From JAWLBW01 sp041687475 (GTDB taxonomy: Bacteria; J088; JAWLBW01), in the NCBI GenBank assembly GCA_041687475.1, contig JAWLBW010000097.1:1-14741 (forward strand): a stretch of 14,741 nucleotides of DNA, written 5' to 3'. The notes below the pieces were generated by a model. The model made no database searches. It worked only from the letters and a program-made list of their open reading frames with translations, and was not told where the DNA came from. Below, one piece after another: positions 7,165 to 14,726 of this stretch (positions are counted from its first letter, which is position 1; each line of letters begins with the position of its first letter). Made by a program: the position numbers and the translations under genes.

Positions 7165-7694
7165 ATGTCCGACTTCCTCTTTGATACTTCGCGCCTTCGT
7201 TGTCGGCGGTGGCGCGCGACCGACCTCGATGTCATTTTCGCCGTCTACTCCGACCCCCTTGCGGTTCGCTGGGTCGGCGACGGTACGCCCATTACCCGTG
7301 AANNNNNNNNNNCGAACACTGGCTCGAGGTGACCGAGCGCAACTACGCCACCCGCGGCTACGGCATGTTCGCCCTGGAAGAGCGAGCCTCGAACCGGGTC
7401 ATCGGATTCGGCGGCCTCGTGCACCCCGGCGGCCAGTCGGATGCCGAAATCAAGTACGCCTTTCTGCAGGAATGCTGGGGGATGGGGTATGCAAGCGAAG
7501 CCGTTCCCGCCCTGCTGGCATACGGGAACGAGCGATTCGGCTTGCGGCTGATCATTGCGACCGTGGCGTCCGAGAACCTTGCCTCGCAGCGTGTACTGGC
7601 CAAGGCGGGGGCAAAGTTGAAAGAACTTCGCCGGAATGACGATGGCACGACTACATGCGTCTTTGTGTGGGAGCCGCAACGCGGCCGGCCATAA
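7165..7694 (+). CDS. GNAT-family N-acetyltransferase (RimJ/RimL-like), interrupted by an assembly gap
   Basis: The first 46 codons from the ATG at 7165 read MSDFLFDTSRLRCRRWRATD and onward through DPLAVRWVGDGTPITRE, a typical RimJ/RimL-type N-terminus. After the N run the frame continues as EHWLEVTERNYATRGYGMF, then the VIGFGGL strand, and then ECWGMGYASEAVPALLAYG, which carries the acetyl-CoA-binding loop (G-M-G-Y-A). ENLASQRVLAKAGAKL follows, the usual substrate/fold motif. The two halves are in different frames if the ten Ns are counted literally. Because the N run is probably a placeholder of arbitrary length, I treat this as one intact gene of about 175 residues. It would transfer acetyl from acetyl-CoA to an amine, perhaps a protein N-terminus or a small molecule. 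A GAGG about ten bases upstream may serve as ribosome-binding site. A true frameshift in the gap cannot be excluded. Confidence 0.82.
7303..7312. other. Assembly gap of ten Ns
   Basis: Ten undefined bases lie inside the acetyltransferase gene. The codon boundary is at 7302/7303 on the left and 7313/7314 on the right, so a true length of 8 or 11 (or another number leaving 2 modulo 3) would restore the frame. Confidence 0.95.
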
Positions 7695-7712
7695 TCTGAA
7701 AGGCGGGGCTGC

Positions 7713-8085
7713 GCTTATCGTCGGTGCCGAACCGACGTAGCAGAGCCCGCTCTTCGAAGTAGATGCCGACGAGCATGTACGCAGTGAAGGCGCCCGCGAA
7801 TAGCAGGTGGCCTACGGTCATGGTCGGCGTAGGCCAGATGCCCAGCAACAGGCCCGACATCATGGGGTGACGCACCAGTCGGTAGAGCAGGGGCGTGACG
7901 AAACGGGGCTCGGCCGCAGGCTTCCCCTTGAGATGGGCGTGGGTCTGCGACAGACCGGTGAAGTGGAAGTGATCGATGGCAAAGGTCGATGCAAGCACAA
8001 GGGCCGATCCCAACCCGAACATTTCCCAGAGCAGGGTAACGAGGGCCGGATCCTCGCTGTGCCAGGGTATTTCGGGCACGTGTTG
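7713..8085 (-). pseudogene. Truncated duplicate of mddA (central part only)
   Basis: The minus strand encodes a stretch matching residues about 104-228 of the intact MddA at 4771-5553, with about 14 differences over 119 residues counted by eye. It includes STFAIDHFHFTGLSQTHAHL, RFVTPLLY, RHPMMSGLLLGIW and TPTMTVGHLLFAGAFTAY. The first ~100 residues, with the first membrane segments, and the C-terminal tail (from FGDDYRAYQ) are missing. There is no start codon with a ribosome-binding site. Near 7720 the match needs a small indel. The right edge of the match (about 8085) is followed within four bases by leader repeat B, so the copy looks like the remnant of a duplicated locus that suffered an internal deletion. 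The left edge lies within 20 bases of the acetyltransferase stop. The frame itself is open, so a short product is not excluded. Confidence 0.85.
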
Positions 8086-8088
8086 CGC

Positions 8089-8278
8089 CGAGGACATTCC
8101 GGCTACAGGCAGGTCGATGAGGCGACTCGTGAAGCCGTACTGCACGTTCAAGGGGATACACCCTTCGCCCAAGCTCAGCAGGCTTCGGCGCCGAGGCGCA
8201 GAGGGGTTCTGCTCGTAACAGGCTTTTACACCCTCCCCGACCTCTTTCTTCTGTTCCGAGGGGCGGGACAGGGCGCCT
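8089..8278. repeat. Leader repeat, copy B (beside the mddA remnant)
   Basis: Second copy of the segment at 6864-7063, same orientation. The match begins with CGAG-ACATTCCGG directly after the mddA remnant and is strongest at 8117-8170. Indels relative to copy A between the matching blocks are both three bases long. Here the ATG at 8117 opens a 33-codon frame (to TAA at 8216-8218) whose first 18 codons match the mini-frame of copy A except codon 3. I do not regard this as proof of coding. Confidence 0.75.
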
Positions 8279-8342
8279 TCATGCAGGGACACTCTCCCGT
8301 AAGGCAGCGCTCCAGCAACCGGCAACCGGCACCATTCGGCCT

Positions 8343-10040
8343 TTACTCGAGCACGACTTCGGTCGGCACGGTTACGCCGGCGACGGCGCCGAGCCCCAAC
8401 TGGCCAGAGGTGTTGTCGCCCCATGCCCACACCGTACCGTTGCGGGCGACACCGAAAGCGAAATTTCCGCCTTCAAGGGTATTGCGCAGGCCGGCTTCGG
8501 CGCCGCGCCAAGCGCCTGCGGCGCTTGTAATCGGCGAGGGCGTGGCTGTCTCGGATGTATCGCCGAGCCCGAGCCGTCCGTCGGCGTTGTTGCCGAACCC
8601 GAACAGGCTGCCATCGGCTTTCAGGGCGAGGGTGAAATCAGTACCGGTCGAAACCCGGGCCCAGTCGGTTGCGTCGCCTACTCGGGTGGCTGTGTCAATG
8701 GAGAGCAGTCCGCCGCTCACGGCACACTGACCTTTGTGGTTCACGCCCCAGGCCCACAGACTACCGTCGGTCTTGACGGCTGCGGCGTGCGAATTTGCGA
8801 TATCTGCAACCAGCCAGCCATTCGCATCGCCGTAGCGGGTGGGCAGGGTAATGTTGGTCGAATAGGGTCCGAGAATGTTGAACAGGCTTGAACCCCAGCC
8901 CCAGAGTTCACCTTCGGCATTCAGAACCTGTACCGACTGTGGGCCGACCGTCAGTGAAACCCATGTCGCCGTGGTGACACGGGTGGGCGCATACCTCGCA
9001 GCGGTGTCGCCGAGGCCGAGTTGCGCATTGGCATTCAGACCCCAGGTCCATACCGTACCATCGCGCTTCCGTGCGGCGGCATATTGTATGCCGACGCCGA
9101 TGTCGATCCAGTCGCTGTCGGCGCCGATACGCACGGGCTCGGGCGGTGTCACATTGTCCGTGTGCCCGAGACCCAGCTGCCCCAGGCTGTTATTGCCCCA
9201 TCCCCACAGCTCGCCCGCGGCATTCAGGGCCATCGAGAATGAATCGCCGGCGGCAATGCGCACCCAGTCGCTGCGCTCGCCGATCGGGGTAAAGGTTTCT
9301 CGCCCGTCAAAATCACCGAGGCCGAGCTGACCTTGGGAATTGTCGCCGGTCGCCCACAGCGTGCCGTCGGCCTTGAGCATGAGGGTGTGCAACAAACCAG
9401 GCGACACCACGGGAAAGGAATCGCATACGACCATAATGTCGTCGACGGGCGCCCCGTTAACCGTGCCGGCTCCGCTTTCGATGACGCACTCGTGGTTGGG
9501 GGGCTGTTCGACCAGCGTGACTTCGTAGTCTGCGCCGTGCGCAAGGGTAGCAGGAAAGGTGAACGCGACACCGTTGTCGGTGTGGTCGAGCGTGAGATCG
9601 CTGGCGCCGTTGAGTCGCAGGGTCAGGTTTTTACCTTCGACGAGGCCCTCCATTGTTCCGCCGATGGCATAGGCCGACAGGCGGAAGGACGCCTGAACCG
9701 TGCAGTCGGCGGTAATCGGGCCGGTGGTGTACGCGTCGCCGGCAAGGTTACCATGGCAGCCGGTAACCGAATCGATTTCGTAAAAAACGTCGGTCGTGAC
9801 CGTAAAGGAAGCCGCTTCACCCTCTTCTACGGTCAGTACCGCGGGACTGAGGCCGCCGCCGGGCCCCGCCGTTGCCGTTACGGTGTACGTGGCCGGATCG
9901 GTAGTTCCGTCGTCGGGCTTCGGCGCGTCGGGTTGCAAGGTAATCTCATCGGACCTGCCGGTGTTTTCACCGGCTCCACATGCCGAAACCAGAAGAAGCC
10001 CAGAGAGCGCTAACCATGCGCCGAAATATCGAGTCGTCAC
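8343..10040 (-). CDS. Lipoprotein with seven RCC1-type beta-propeller repeats
   Basis: A 565-residue protein starting at a GTG (10040) with GAGG five bases before it. Residues 1-20 are a signal peptide ending in the lipobox LVSAC, so Cys21 is the expected lipidated residue and the protein should be anchored in the cell envelope. A short low-complexity tether leads to a bacterial Ig/InlB-B-repeat-like domain (about 51-120) and then a second beta domain (about 123-206) ending in a cysteine strand (IMVVC). Residues about 214-563 hold seven RCC1 repeats of the form G-x-F/H-x-x-A-L-x-x-D-G-x-L-W-x-W-G-x-N-x-x-G-Q-L-G-L-G, enough for one closed seven-bladed propeller. Repeats 4 and 5 are degenerate (SSLFNILG, NHKGQCAV). 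Such propellers bind proteins or other ligands; no enzymatic site is visible. An open frame runs back to 10223 but lacks a signal-peptide context. Confidence 0.88.
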   Translation of the reverse strand: MTTRYFGAWLALSGLLLVSACGAGENTGRSDEITLQPDAPKPDDGTTDPATYTVTATAGPGGGLSPAVLTVEEGEAASFTVTTDVFYEIDSVTGCHGNLAGDAYTTGPITADCTVQASFRLSAYAIGGTMEGLVEGKNLTLRLNGASDLTLDHTDNGVAFTFPATLAHGADYEVTLVEQPPNHECVIESGAGTVNGAPVDDIMVVCDSFPVVSPGLLHTLMLKADGTLWATGDNSQGQLGLGDFDGRETFTPIGERSDWVRIAAGDSFSMALNAAGELWGWGNNSLGQLGLGHTDNVTPPEPVRIGADSDWIDIGVGIQYAAARKRDGTVWTWGLNANAQLGLGDTAARYAPTRVTTATWVSLTVGPQSVQVLNAEGELWGWGSSLFNILGPYSTNITLPTRYGDANGWLVADIANSHAAAVKTDGSLWAWGVNHKGQCAVSGGLLSIDTATRVGDATDWARVSTGTDFTLALKADGSLFGFGNNADGRLGLGDTSETATPSPITSAAGAWRGAEAGLRNTLEGGNFAFGVARNGTVWAWGDNTSGQLGLGAVAGVTVPTEVVLE

Positions 10041-10328
10041 CCTTCCCTCGCAGCTATGAATAAGCGAACGGTGTCCTGCCGCAAGGCGTACCCTGCAAGC
10101 AGATACGTAAGGGAAAAAATGATACCCGTTTCGGGGGCGGTGCGCACGATTTCTAACGCTGAAAAAGCAAGTTCGTATCTCTCGGCAGGCTGCCGTGCGC
10201 CGGCCTGCCTGCTCCATTGCCACATCTTGAAAGGCCCGGGGAACCGGTCCTCACACCCATTCATCGCCTTGCTACCAGCAGCGACTGTCCGGTAAGGTGT
10301 TTGCCGCCATTACTGACGAAAAGGACGA
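10041..10328. other. Divergent intergenic region, RCC1 lipoprotein / DUF2200 gene
   Basis: 288 bases between two divergent starts. A weak minus-strand promoter candidate is TTGCGG (10079-10084), a 16-base spacer and TATTCA (10057-10062), which would place transcription start just before the GTG. A 7-bp inverted repeat GGCAGGC/GCCTGCC (10184-10190, 10203-10209) could form a hairpin. No gene is seen. Confidence 0.3.
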
Positions 10329-10685
10329 ATGCCCATGCCCGAACATCGAATCTTCACCATGTCTTTCGCCAAGGTATATCCGCTTTACGTCAGGAAGGCC
10401 GAGCGCAAGGGGCGAACGAAGGAGGAAGTCGACCAGATCGTCTGCTGGCTCACCGGCTACGACCGGGCGGGGTTGCAGCGGCAGCTTGAAGAGGAAAACG
10501 ACTTCAGAACCTTCTTCGACCAGGCCCCGGCCATTCATCCGAACAGCTCGCTCATCAAGGGTGTCGTATGCGGTGTGCGCGTCGAAGAGGTTGAAGACCC
10601 GCTCATGCGGAAAATACGCTATCTCGACAAGCTGATCGACGAATTGGCCAAGGGAAAGGCCATGGAGAAGATTCTGCGGCAGTAA
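10329..10685 (+). CDS. DUF2200 family protein
   Basis: A 118-residue cytoplasmic protein that reads as a full-length DUF2200 member: HRIFTMSFAKVYPLYVRKAE near the start, KGRTKEEVDQIVCWLTGY, DFRTFFDQAP, SLIKGVVCGVRVEEVEDPLM and the C-terminal LDKLIDELAKGKAMEKIL. No function is established for the family as far as I know, and there are no obvious catalytic motifs, signal peptide or membrane segments. Two ATGs (10329 and 10335) are in frame after AAAGGA; the second gives the spacing and N-terminus closer to the family habit. It is a single-gene unit, convergent with yajQ. Confidence 0.85.
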   Translation: MPMPEHRIFTMSFAKVYPLYVRKAERKGRTKEEVDQIVCWLTGYDRAGLQRQLEEENDFRTFFDQAPAIHPNSSLIKGVVCGVRVEEVEDPLMRKIRYLDKLIDELAKGKAMEKILRQ

Positions 10686-10771
10686 CACGTCAAGGCAACT
10701 ACGTGCACGCAACGTCTTCTCTCCCAGCGCGTATAAGCACACGGTAGCGCTCGCGTCGTCTGCTTTGCAAG

Positions 10772-10810
10772 GCAAAGAAAAACGGGTCGAAGGTAATCCT
10801 TCAACCCGTT
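10772..10810 (-). terminator. Intrinsic terminator after yajQ
   Basis: The minus strand has a 13-bp stem (arms 10798-10810 and 10781-10793, loop 10794-10797) with one G-U pair, followed by a T-rich run (complement of AAAGAAA at 10774-10780). The T-run lies only on the minus strand side, so it serves the ftsK-lolA-yajQ direction rather than the DUF2200 gene. Confidence 0.85.
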
Positions 10811-10852
10811 CCGAATTGCACGTCGAAGATGACGGTGCGACTTGGCAATGCC

Positions 10853-11338
10853 TCAATCGCGGAAGTTGGTGAACTGCAGGTTCACCCCGAAGTCTTTCTC
10901 GCGCAGAAAGGCGATGACCTCCTGCAGGTCGTCTCTCTTCTTGCCGGTAATGCGCAGGCTGTCGCCCTGAATGGCCGGCTGCACCTTCATCTTGGTGGCT
11001 TTGATTTCCTTGACGATGTTCTTGGCCTTGTCGTCGGGAATGCCCACTACGATGGTGATGTTCTGGCGAATGGTTCCGCCCGAGGCCGGCTCTTCCTTGC
11101 CGTAGTCAAGGTTGTTGAGCGGTATGTCGCGCTTCACCAGCTTGCTCTGCAGCACGTCGATGACGGCCTTGAGCTTGTACTCGTCGTCGCCGATGACCGT
11201 GATGACTTTTTCGCTGCGGCTGATTTCTGCCTTCGAGCCTTTGAAGTCGTAGCGCTGTCCGATTTCGCGCACGGCCTGGTTGACCGCGTTGTCGACTTCC
11301 TGCATGTCTACTTCACTGACCACATCGAAACTTGGCAT
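10853..11338 (-). CDS. yajQ: YajQ family nucleotide (cyclic di-GMP) binding protein
   Basis: A 161-residue protein of normal family length. It starts with MPSFDVVSEVDMQEVDNAVN and carries the conserved YDFKGSKAEI, the IRQNITIVVGIPDDKAKNIV stretch and KMKVQPAIQGDSLRITGKKR, ending in REKDFGVNLQFTNFRD. The fold is two ferredoxin-like halves. Members bind nucleotides, and a Xanthomonas member binds cyclic di-GMP and affects transcription; whether this one does is inferred. AAAGG lies about six bases before the ATG. The gene begins 12 bases after lolA ends and is the last gene before the terminator, so it is probably transcribed with lolA. Confidence 0.95.
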   Translation of the reverse strand: MPSFDVVSEVDMQEVDNAVNQAVREIGQRYDFKGSKAEISRSEKVITVIGDDEYKLKAVIDVLQSKLVKRDIPLNNLDYGKEEPASGGTIRQNITIVVGIPDDKAKNIVKEIKATKMKVQPAIQGDSLRITGKKRDDLQEVIAFLREKDFGVNLQFTNFRD

Positions 11339-11350
11339 GGAGAACCTTTC

Positions 11351-12049
11351 TCAGAAAGCGGGAGCTTGAATGACGTCGACACCCTTGGGGGGCGTGAACG
11401 AGAAATCGTCGGCCGTGAGCGGCGGATTGAAGTCGGGCTTTACGAACCGCATGCGAACCGGAGCAACCGAGGCCAGCGGGTACACCCACGATTCCAGCAC
11501 ATTGCCCTTGGCCGGATCGACGATGAGTACCAGGCGGCGCAGCACCGAGGTTTCGCCCTTCGGCGTGAGTTCGAGCACTTCGCCTTCCTTGAGCGCGCCG
11601 TCGGGACGCTTGCCGATCGCCACGTTGAATTCGTTCGTCAACTTGCCCGTACCGCCGAGAAAGGCAATCGACGCGCTGTAGTTGCCGAGAAAGCCCGTGG
11701 TGCTGTAAACGGTAACCTGCTTGTCTTCGGGCTGATAGTGCCAGGCCGTCTTGCCGTTCGAGACAATGAGCTGCTCGGGCGTGGTGTAGTCGAAGCGCAT
11801 CATGCCCGGCTTCTTGAAGCTGACCTTGCCGCGCGACTCGATGGCCCGGTTGGTGGCGGCAAGAAAGGTCGTCTGCTCGAAATCGGCCGAATAGGCCGGC
11901 ATCGATTCATAGAATTGCTGTACCCGGGCCACGACCTTGGCCGCGCTGTCGGCTTGGGTCGCGCTTTTCGGCTTGTCGCCCGCCGCCGAGGCAATGGCCG
12001 CCGGCATAAGCGCGGCGGCGAGAAGAACCAATAGTGATTTGCGTATCAT
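11351..12049 (-). CDS. lolA: Outer-membrane lipoprotein carrier LolA
   Basis: A 232-residue periplasmic chaperone that carries lipoproteins from the LolCDE complex to the outer membrane. Residues 1-22 (MIRKSLLVLLAAALMPAAIA and on) are a Sec signal peptide. The mature part shows VARVQQFYESMPAYSADFEQ, then GKVSFKKPGMMRFDYTTPEQ, the LIVSNGKTAWHYQPEDKQV strand pair and a late SVLRRLVLIVDP segment, all in LolA order; the length is usual. The start at 12049 is set by the signal peptide; the frame stays open to 12232, but that part is translated repeat DNA. The ribosome-binding site is weak. It lies downstream of ftsK, as in several proteobacterial genomes, and directly upstream of yajQ. Confidence 0.93.
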   Translation of the reverse strand: MIRKSLLVLLAAALMPAAIASAAGDKPKSATQADSAAKVVARVQQFYESMPAYSADFEQTTFLAATNRAIESRGKVSFKKPGMMRFDYTTPEQLIVSNGKTAWHYQPEDKQVTVYSTTGFLGNYSASIAFLGGTGKLTNEFNVAIGKRPDGALKEGEVLELTPKGETSVLRRLVLIVDPAKGNVLESWVYPLASVAPVRMRFVKPDFNPPLTADDFSFTPPKGVDVIQAPAF

Positions 12050-12125
12050 AGCCGTTATTTTACCCGAAGCGGGCACGGCCGTGCAGGTCATCACGCGGGA
12101 AACGTGGTTTCGGGGGACACGGGTG

Positions 12126-12160
12126 CGTGATACGTAATACGTGAAACGTGACACGTAAGC
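12126..12160 (+). repeat. Tandem 7-bp repeats, left array (five units)
   Basis: Five consecutive heptamers: CGTGATA, CGTAATA, CGTGAAA, CGTGACA, CGTAAGC, consensus CGTGANA. It lies between ftsK and lolA and faces the right array. Being in the lolA leader on the minus strand, it would be transcribed if ftsK and lolA share a message. Confidence 0.85.
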
Positions 12161-12216
12161 GCTCAGGCGGCCCTGGGGTGAGACGCACAGTCCAGGGTAC
12201 TTGCAACCCCCCAACG

Positions 12217-12244
12217 TATCACGTATCACCACTCACCTGTCACG
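12217..12244 (-). repeat. Tandem 7-bp repeats, right array (four units, inverted)
   Basis: On the minus strand four heptamers read CGTGACA, GGTGAGT, GGTGATA, CGTGATA, the same family as the left array but in opposite orientation. The 56 bases between the arrays hold a perfect 6-bp inverted repeat, CCCTGG (12171-12176) and CCAGGG (12192-12197), so the whole unit can fold into a long imperfect hairpin. It ends 16 bases from the ftsK stop codon. Confidence 0.8.
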
Positions 12245-12260
12245 CGGCGCGAAGCGCCGC

Positions 12261-14639
12261 TCAGATAGACTCGCGCAGAATTTCGCGGGGGTTCGAGCCG
12301 TTCGGGGGACCCACCAGACCGTCGGCCTGCATCTGGTCGAGAATGCGGGCGGCGCGATTGTAGCCGATGCTGAACTTGCGTTGAATGGCGCTCGTGCTGG
12401 CCCGCTTCGAATCCATGACGAACTGCACCACATGGTCGTACAGGGCGTCGCGCTCTTCGTCGCCCGCGGCCGCATCGACGGCTTCGTCGCCTTCGCCCGG
12501 CTTGGCCTGCAGCAGGGCCTCGTCGTAGTCGGGCGCGCCCTGGGTACGAAGGTATTCGACGATTTCGCCGATTTCGTCTTCGGTCACGTAGGCGCCGTGC
12601 ACGCGCACCAGGCGGCTTGTCTTGGGGGGAATGAACAGTGAGTCGCCCTGGCCCAGCAGGTTCTCGGCTCCGGGGGTGTCGAGAATGGTTTTCGAGTCGA
12701 TGCCGCTGGCTACCTGGAACGAAAGGCGGGTGGGCAGGTTGCTCTTGATGACGCCGGTAATGACGTCGACCGACGGCCGCTGGGTCGCGACAATGAGGTG
12801 CATGCCGGCCGCGCGGGCTTTTGCCGTCAGGCGGGCGATGGAATCTTCGATATCCTTCTTGGCCACCACCATCAGGTCGGCCAGCTCGTCGAGAATGATG
12901 ACCCAGTAGGGCAGGGGTTCGAGCTCGAGCGTGGTTTCTCCGCCCTCGGGGCCTTCGTTGGGCACGGTAATTTCGGCCACGCCCTTGGCCTTGCGCATTT
13001 CCTCGACCCGCTTGTTGAAGGTGTCGAGGTCCTTGGCCCGACCGACCGCCTTCATGAGCTCGTAGCGCTTCTCCATTTCGTCGACGCAGCGACGCAGGGC
13101 AATGGCGGCTTTCTTCGGGTTGGTAATGACCGGAATGCGCAGATGCGGAATGCCGTCGTAGGCCGAGAGTTCAATCATTTTCGGGTCGATCATGACGAAC
13201 TTGAGCCTGTCGGGCGTGAAGCGGTACAACATGGAACAGATCATGCCGTTCAACCCCACGCTCTTACCGCTGCCCGTCTGGCCGGCCACGAGCAGGTGGG
13301 GCATCTGCGCCAGGTCGCTCACCACCGGCTGGCCGGTAATGTCCTTGCCCAGGGCGATGGGAATCTTGGCCTTACCGTTCTGAAACTCCGACGAGCTGAT
13401 AATCTCGCTCAGGTACACGCTTTCGCGTTGCTGGTTGGGAATTTCAATGCCTACCGCGTTCTTGCCCGGTATGGGCGCAACCACGCGAATGCTGACCGCG
13501 CGCATGGCCATGGCCAGATCGTCGGTCAGGTTCACGAACTTGCTTACCTTCACGCCCGCCCCCGGCTCGACCTCGTACATGGTCACGACCGGGCCTGGCT
13601 GCACGGCGACCACGGCGCCGGTCACGTTGAAGTCGCCCAGCTTCTTTTCGAGCAGCCGCGAATTCATTTCAATGCCCTTGCGGTCGACCGATACGTTGCT
13701 GGCGGGCGGCGGCGTGAGCAGGTCGATGGGCGGTGTCGAATAACGACCCGACTTTACGTCGAGGTTCAAGGTGCGTTGTACCTTGGGCGCTTCGCGACGG
13801 CGAATCTCTACCGGCCCCTTCTTCTCGGGGAAGGTGAACTTTGCCGGAGCTGCGGGTTCGTCGTCGAACGGGTCGCCGACGTCGTCGGCAGCCTTGGCGG
13901 CTTTCTTACGCGTCCGGGCCGGCTTGGCGGGGCGCACGGGTTTTGTCGGCTCGGTTACTGTGGTCGAGGTTTCCTGCGCTGCCTCGTGGAGACGGCGGGC
14001 GAGAAATTCCTTGTGACGGCGCTTCTGCTCCATGCGCTTGGAGAACCAGGCGCCGATGCCCCGGACCATGCGCAACTGAAGGCGAATGACCTTGCCGATG
14101 GCACGGCCTACCGTGGCGGCGCGAATGCCGGTCGTCCACAAAACACCGAGAAAGAGCAGGGTCGAAAAGAGCAGGAAGGCGCCCGGCGCATTGGCGTATT
14201 CCATGACCTGCGAACCCAGCTTGATGCCCAGCCAGCCGTCGGGGTAGACCTGATAGCCGGCAATGTTGACGAAGGGGGGCAGCAGAATGCGGGCCAGTGA
14301 GGCAAGCGCCACGATAATGGCGGCGAAACCGAGCACGAGAAGAAAAGCGCGGCGCCGCTCGACGCGGCGAACCAGCGCAACGCCGATGGCGGCCGGAAAC
14401 AGGACGAGCGGAATGGAGCCGATACCGCAGAAAAGCACGGCGTGGTGCACGGGCCAGTGGCCGAGCAGGCCGGCCCAGTTACGCACGACACCGCTTTCGC
14501 CGGCGTCGCCGGGCGAGTAGGAGACGAGCGCCAGAAGCAGGTACAGCGTTACGAAGACGAGCCCGATGCCTGTGACGTCGGCGAAATAGTTACGCCGTGG
14601 CGCCGGTGCGTTTTCCGGAGCGGCTTTCGCTTTCTTCAT
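12261..14639 (-). CDS. ftsK: DNA translocase FtsK/SpoIIIE
   Basis: A 792-residue septal DNA pump that segregates chromosome ends and activates dimer resolution. Residues about 20-175 hold four membrane segments. A rather short Pro/Ala/Lys-rich linker (about 225-300) leads to the alpha domain (about 325-400) and the RecA-like motor. Walker A is GQTGSGKS (453-460), Walker B is VIILDELADL (580-589), and the ATQRPSVDVITG motif is at 618-629. Residues about 731-792 are the winged-helix gamma domain (SAIQRKFSIGYNRAARILDQ) that reads polar DNA sequences. All motor residues are present. The start at 14639 gives a basic N-terminus right before the first membrane segment, though no strong ribosome-binding site is visible. 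It is followed by lolA after a 211-base gap containing the heptamer arrays. Confidence 0.97.
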   Translation of the reverse strand: MKKAKAAPENAPAPRRNYFADVTGIGLVFVTLYLLLALVSYSPGDAGESGVVRNWAGLLGHWPVHHAVLFCGIGSIPLVLFPAAIGVALVRRVERRRAFLLVLGFAAIIVALASLARILLPPFVNIAGYQVYPDGWLGIKLGSQVMEYANAPGAFLLFSTLLFLGVLWTTGIRAATVGRAIGKVIRLQLRMVRGIGAWFSKRMEQKRRHKEFLARRLHEAAQETSTTVTEPTKPVRPAKPARTRKKAAKAADDVGDPFDDEPAAPAKFTFPEKKGPVEIRRREAPKVQRTLNLDVKSGRYSTPPIDLLTPPPASNVSVDRKGIEMNSRLLEKKLGDFNVTGAVVAVQPGPVVTMYEVEPGAGVKVSKFVNLTDDLAMAMRAVSIRVVAPIPGKNAVGIEIPNQQRESVYLSEIISSSEFQNGKAKIPIALGKDITGQPVVSDLAQMPHLLVAGQTGSGKSVGLNGMICSMLYRFTPDRLKFVMIDPKMIELSAYDGIPHLRIPVITNPKKAAIALRRCVDEMEKRYELMKAVGRAKDLDTFNKRVEEMRKAKGVAEITVPNEGPEGGETTLELEPLPYWVIILDELADLMVVAKKDIEDSIARLTAKARAAGMHLIVATQRPSVDVITGVIKSNLPTRLSFQVASGIDSKTILDTPGAENLLGQGDSLFIPPKTSRLVRVHGAYVTEDEIGEIVEYLRTQGAPDYDEALLQAKPGEGDEAVDAAAGDEERDALYDHVVQFVMDSKRASTSAIQRKFSIGYNRAARILDQMQADGLVGPPNGSNPREILRESI

Positions 14640-14700
14640 GAGGTGTTACATCTTACTGATCAGGGCGCCGAAGCGTCAAGCGCACGGCCGGTAGAGGGGG

Positions 14701-14726
14701 CCGGCAACCGACGGGTTGCTTGCCGG
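14701..14726. other. GC-rich hairpin upstream of ftsK
   Basis: CCGGCA (14701-14706) pairs with TGCCGG (14721-14726), and AACC/GGTT offers an inner stem. No T-run follows on either strand, so I do not call it a terminator; it may belong to the gene beyond the window. Confidence 0.35.

Noticed and set aside
6864..8278. Leader repeats as integron attC sites or insertion-sequence ends
   Set aside because: No GTTRRRY/RYYYAAC core pair, no integrase or transposase, no terminal inverted repeats or target duplications; the copies are direct repeats explained by locus duplication.
8315..8328. Short GCAACCG direct repeat downstream of the RCC1 gene
   Set aside because: Only two units, no hairpin with a T-run; likely chance.
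10829..12034. Plus-strand open frame of 401 codons opposite yajQ and lolA
   Set aside because: It spans two well-supported minus-strand genes and their junction; no recognisable protein.
12126..12244. Heptamer arrays as a CRISPR or iteron origin
   Set aside because: Units are contiguous 7-mers without spacers, no cas or replication-initiator gene is near, and the arrays face each other.
12798..14300. Long plus-strand open frame (500 codons) opposite ftsK
   Set aside because: It is the antisense of a clear ftsK gene, its translation is rich in His/Gly/Arg with no family motifs, and long antisense frames are expected in GC-rich DNA.
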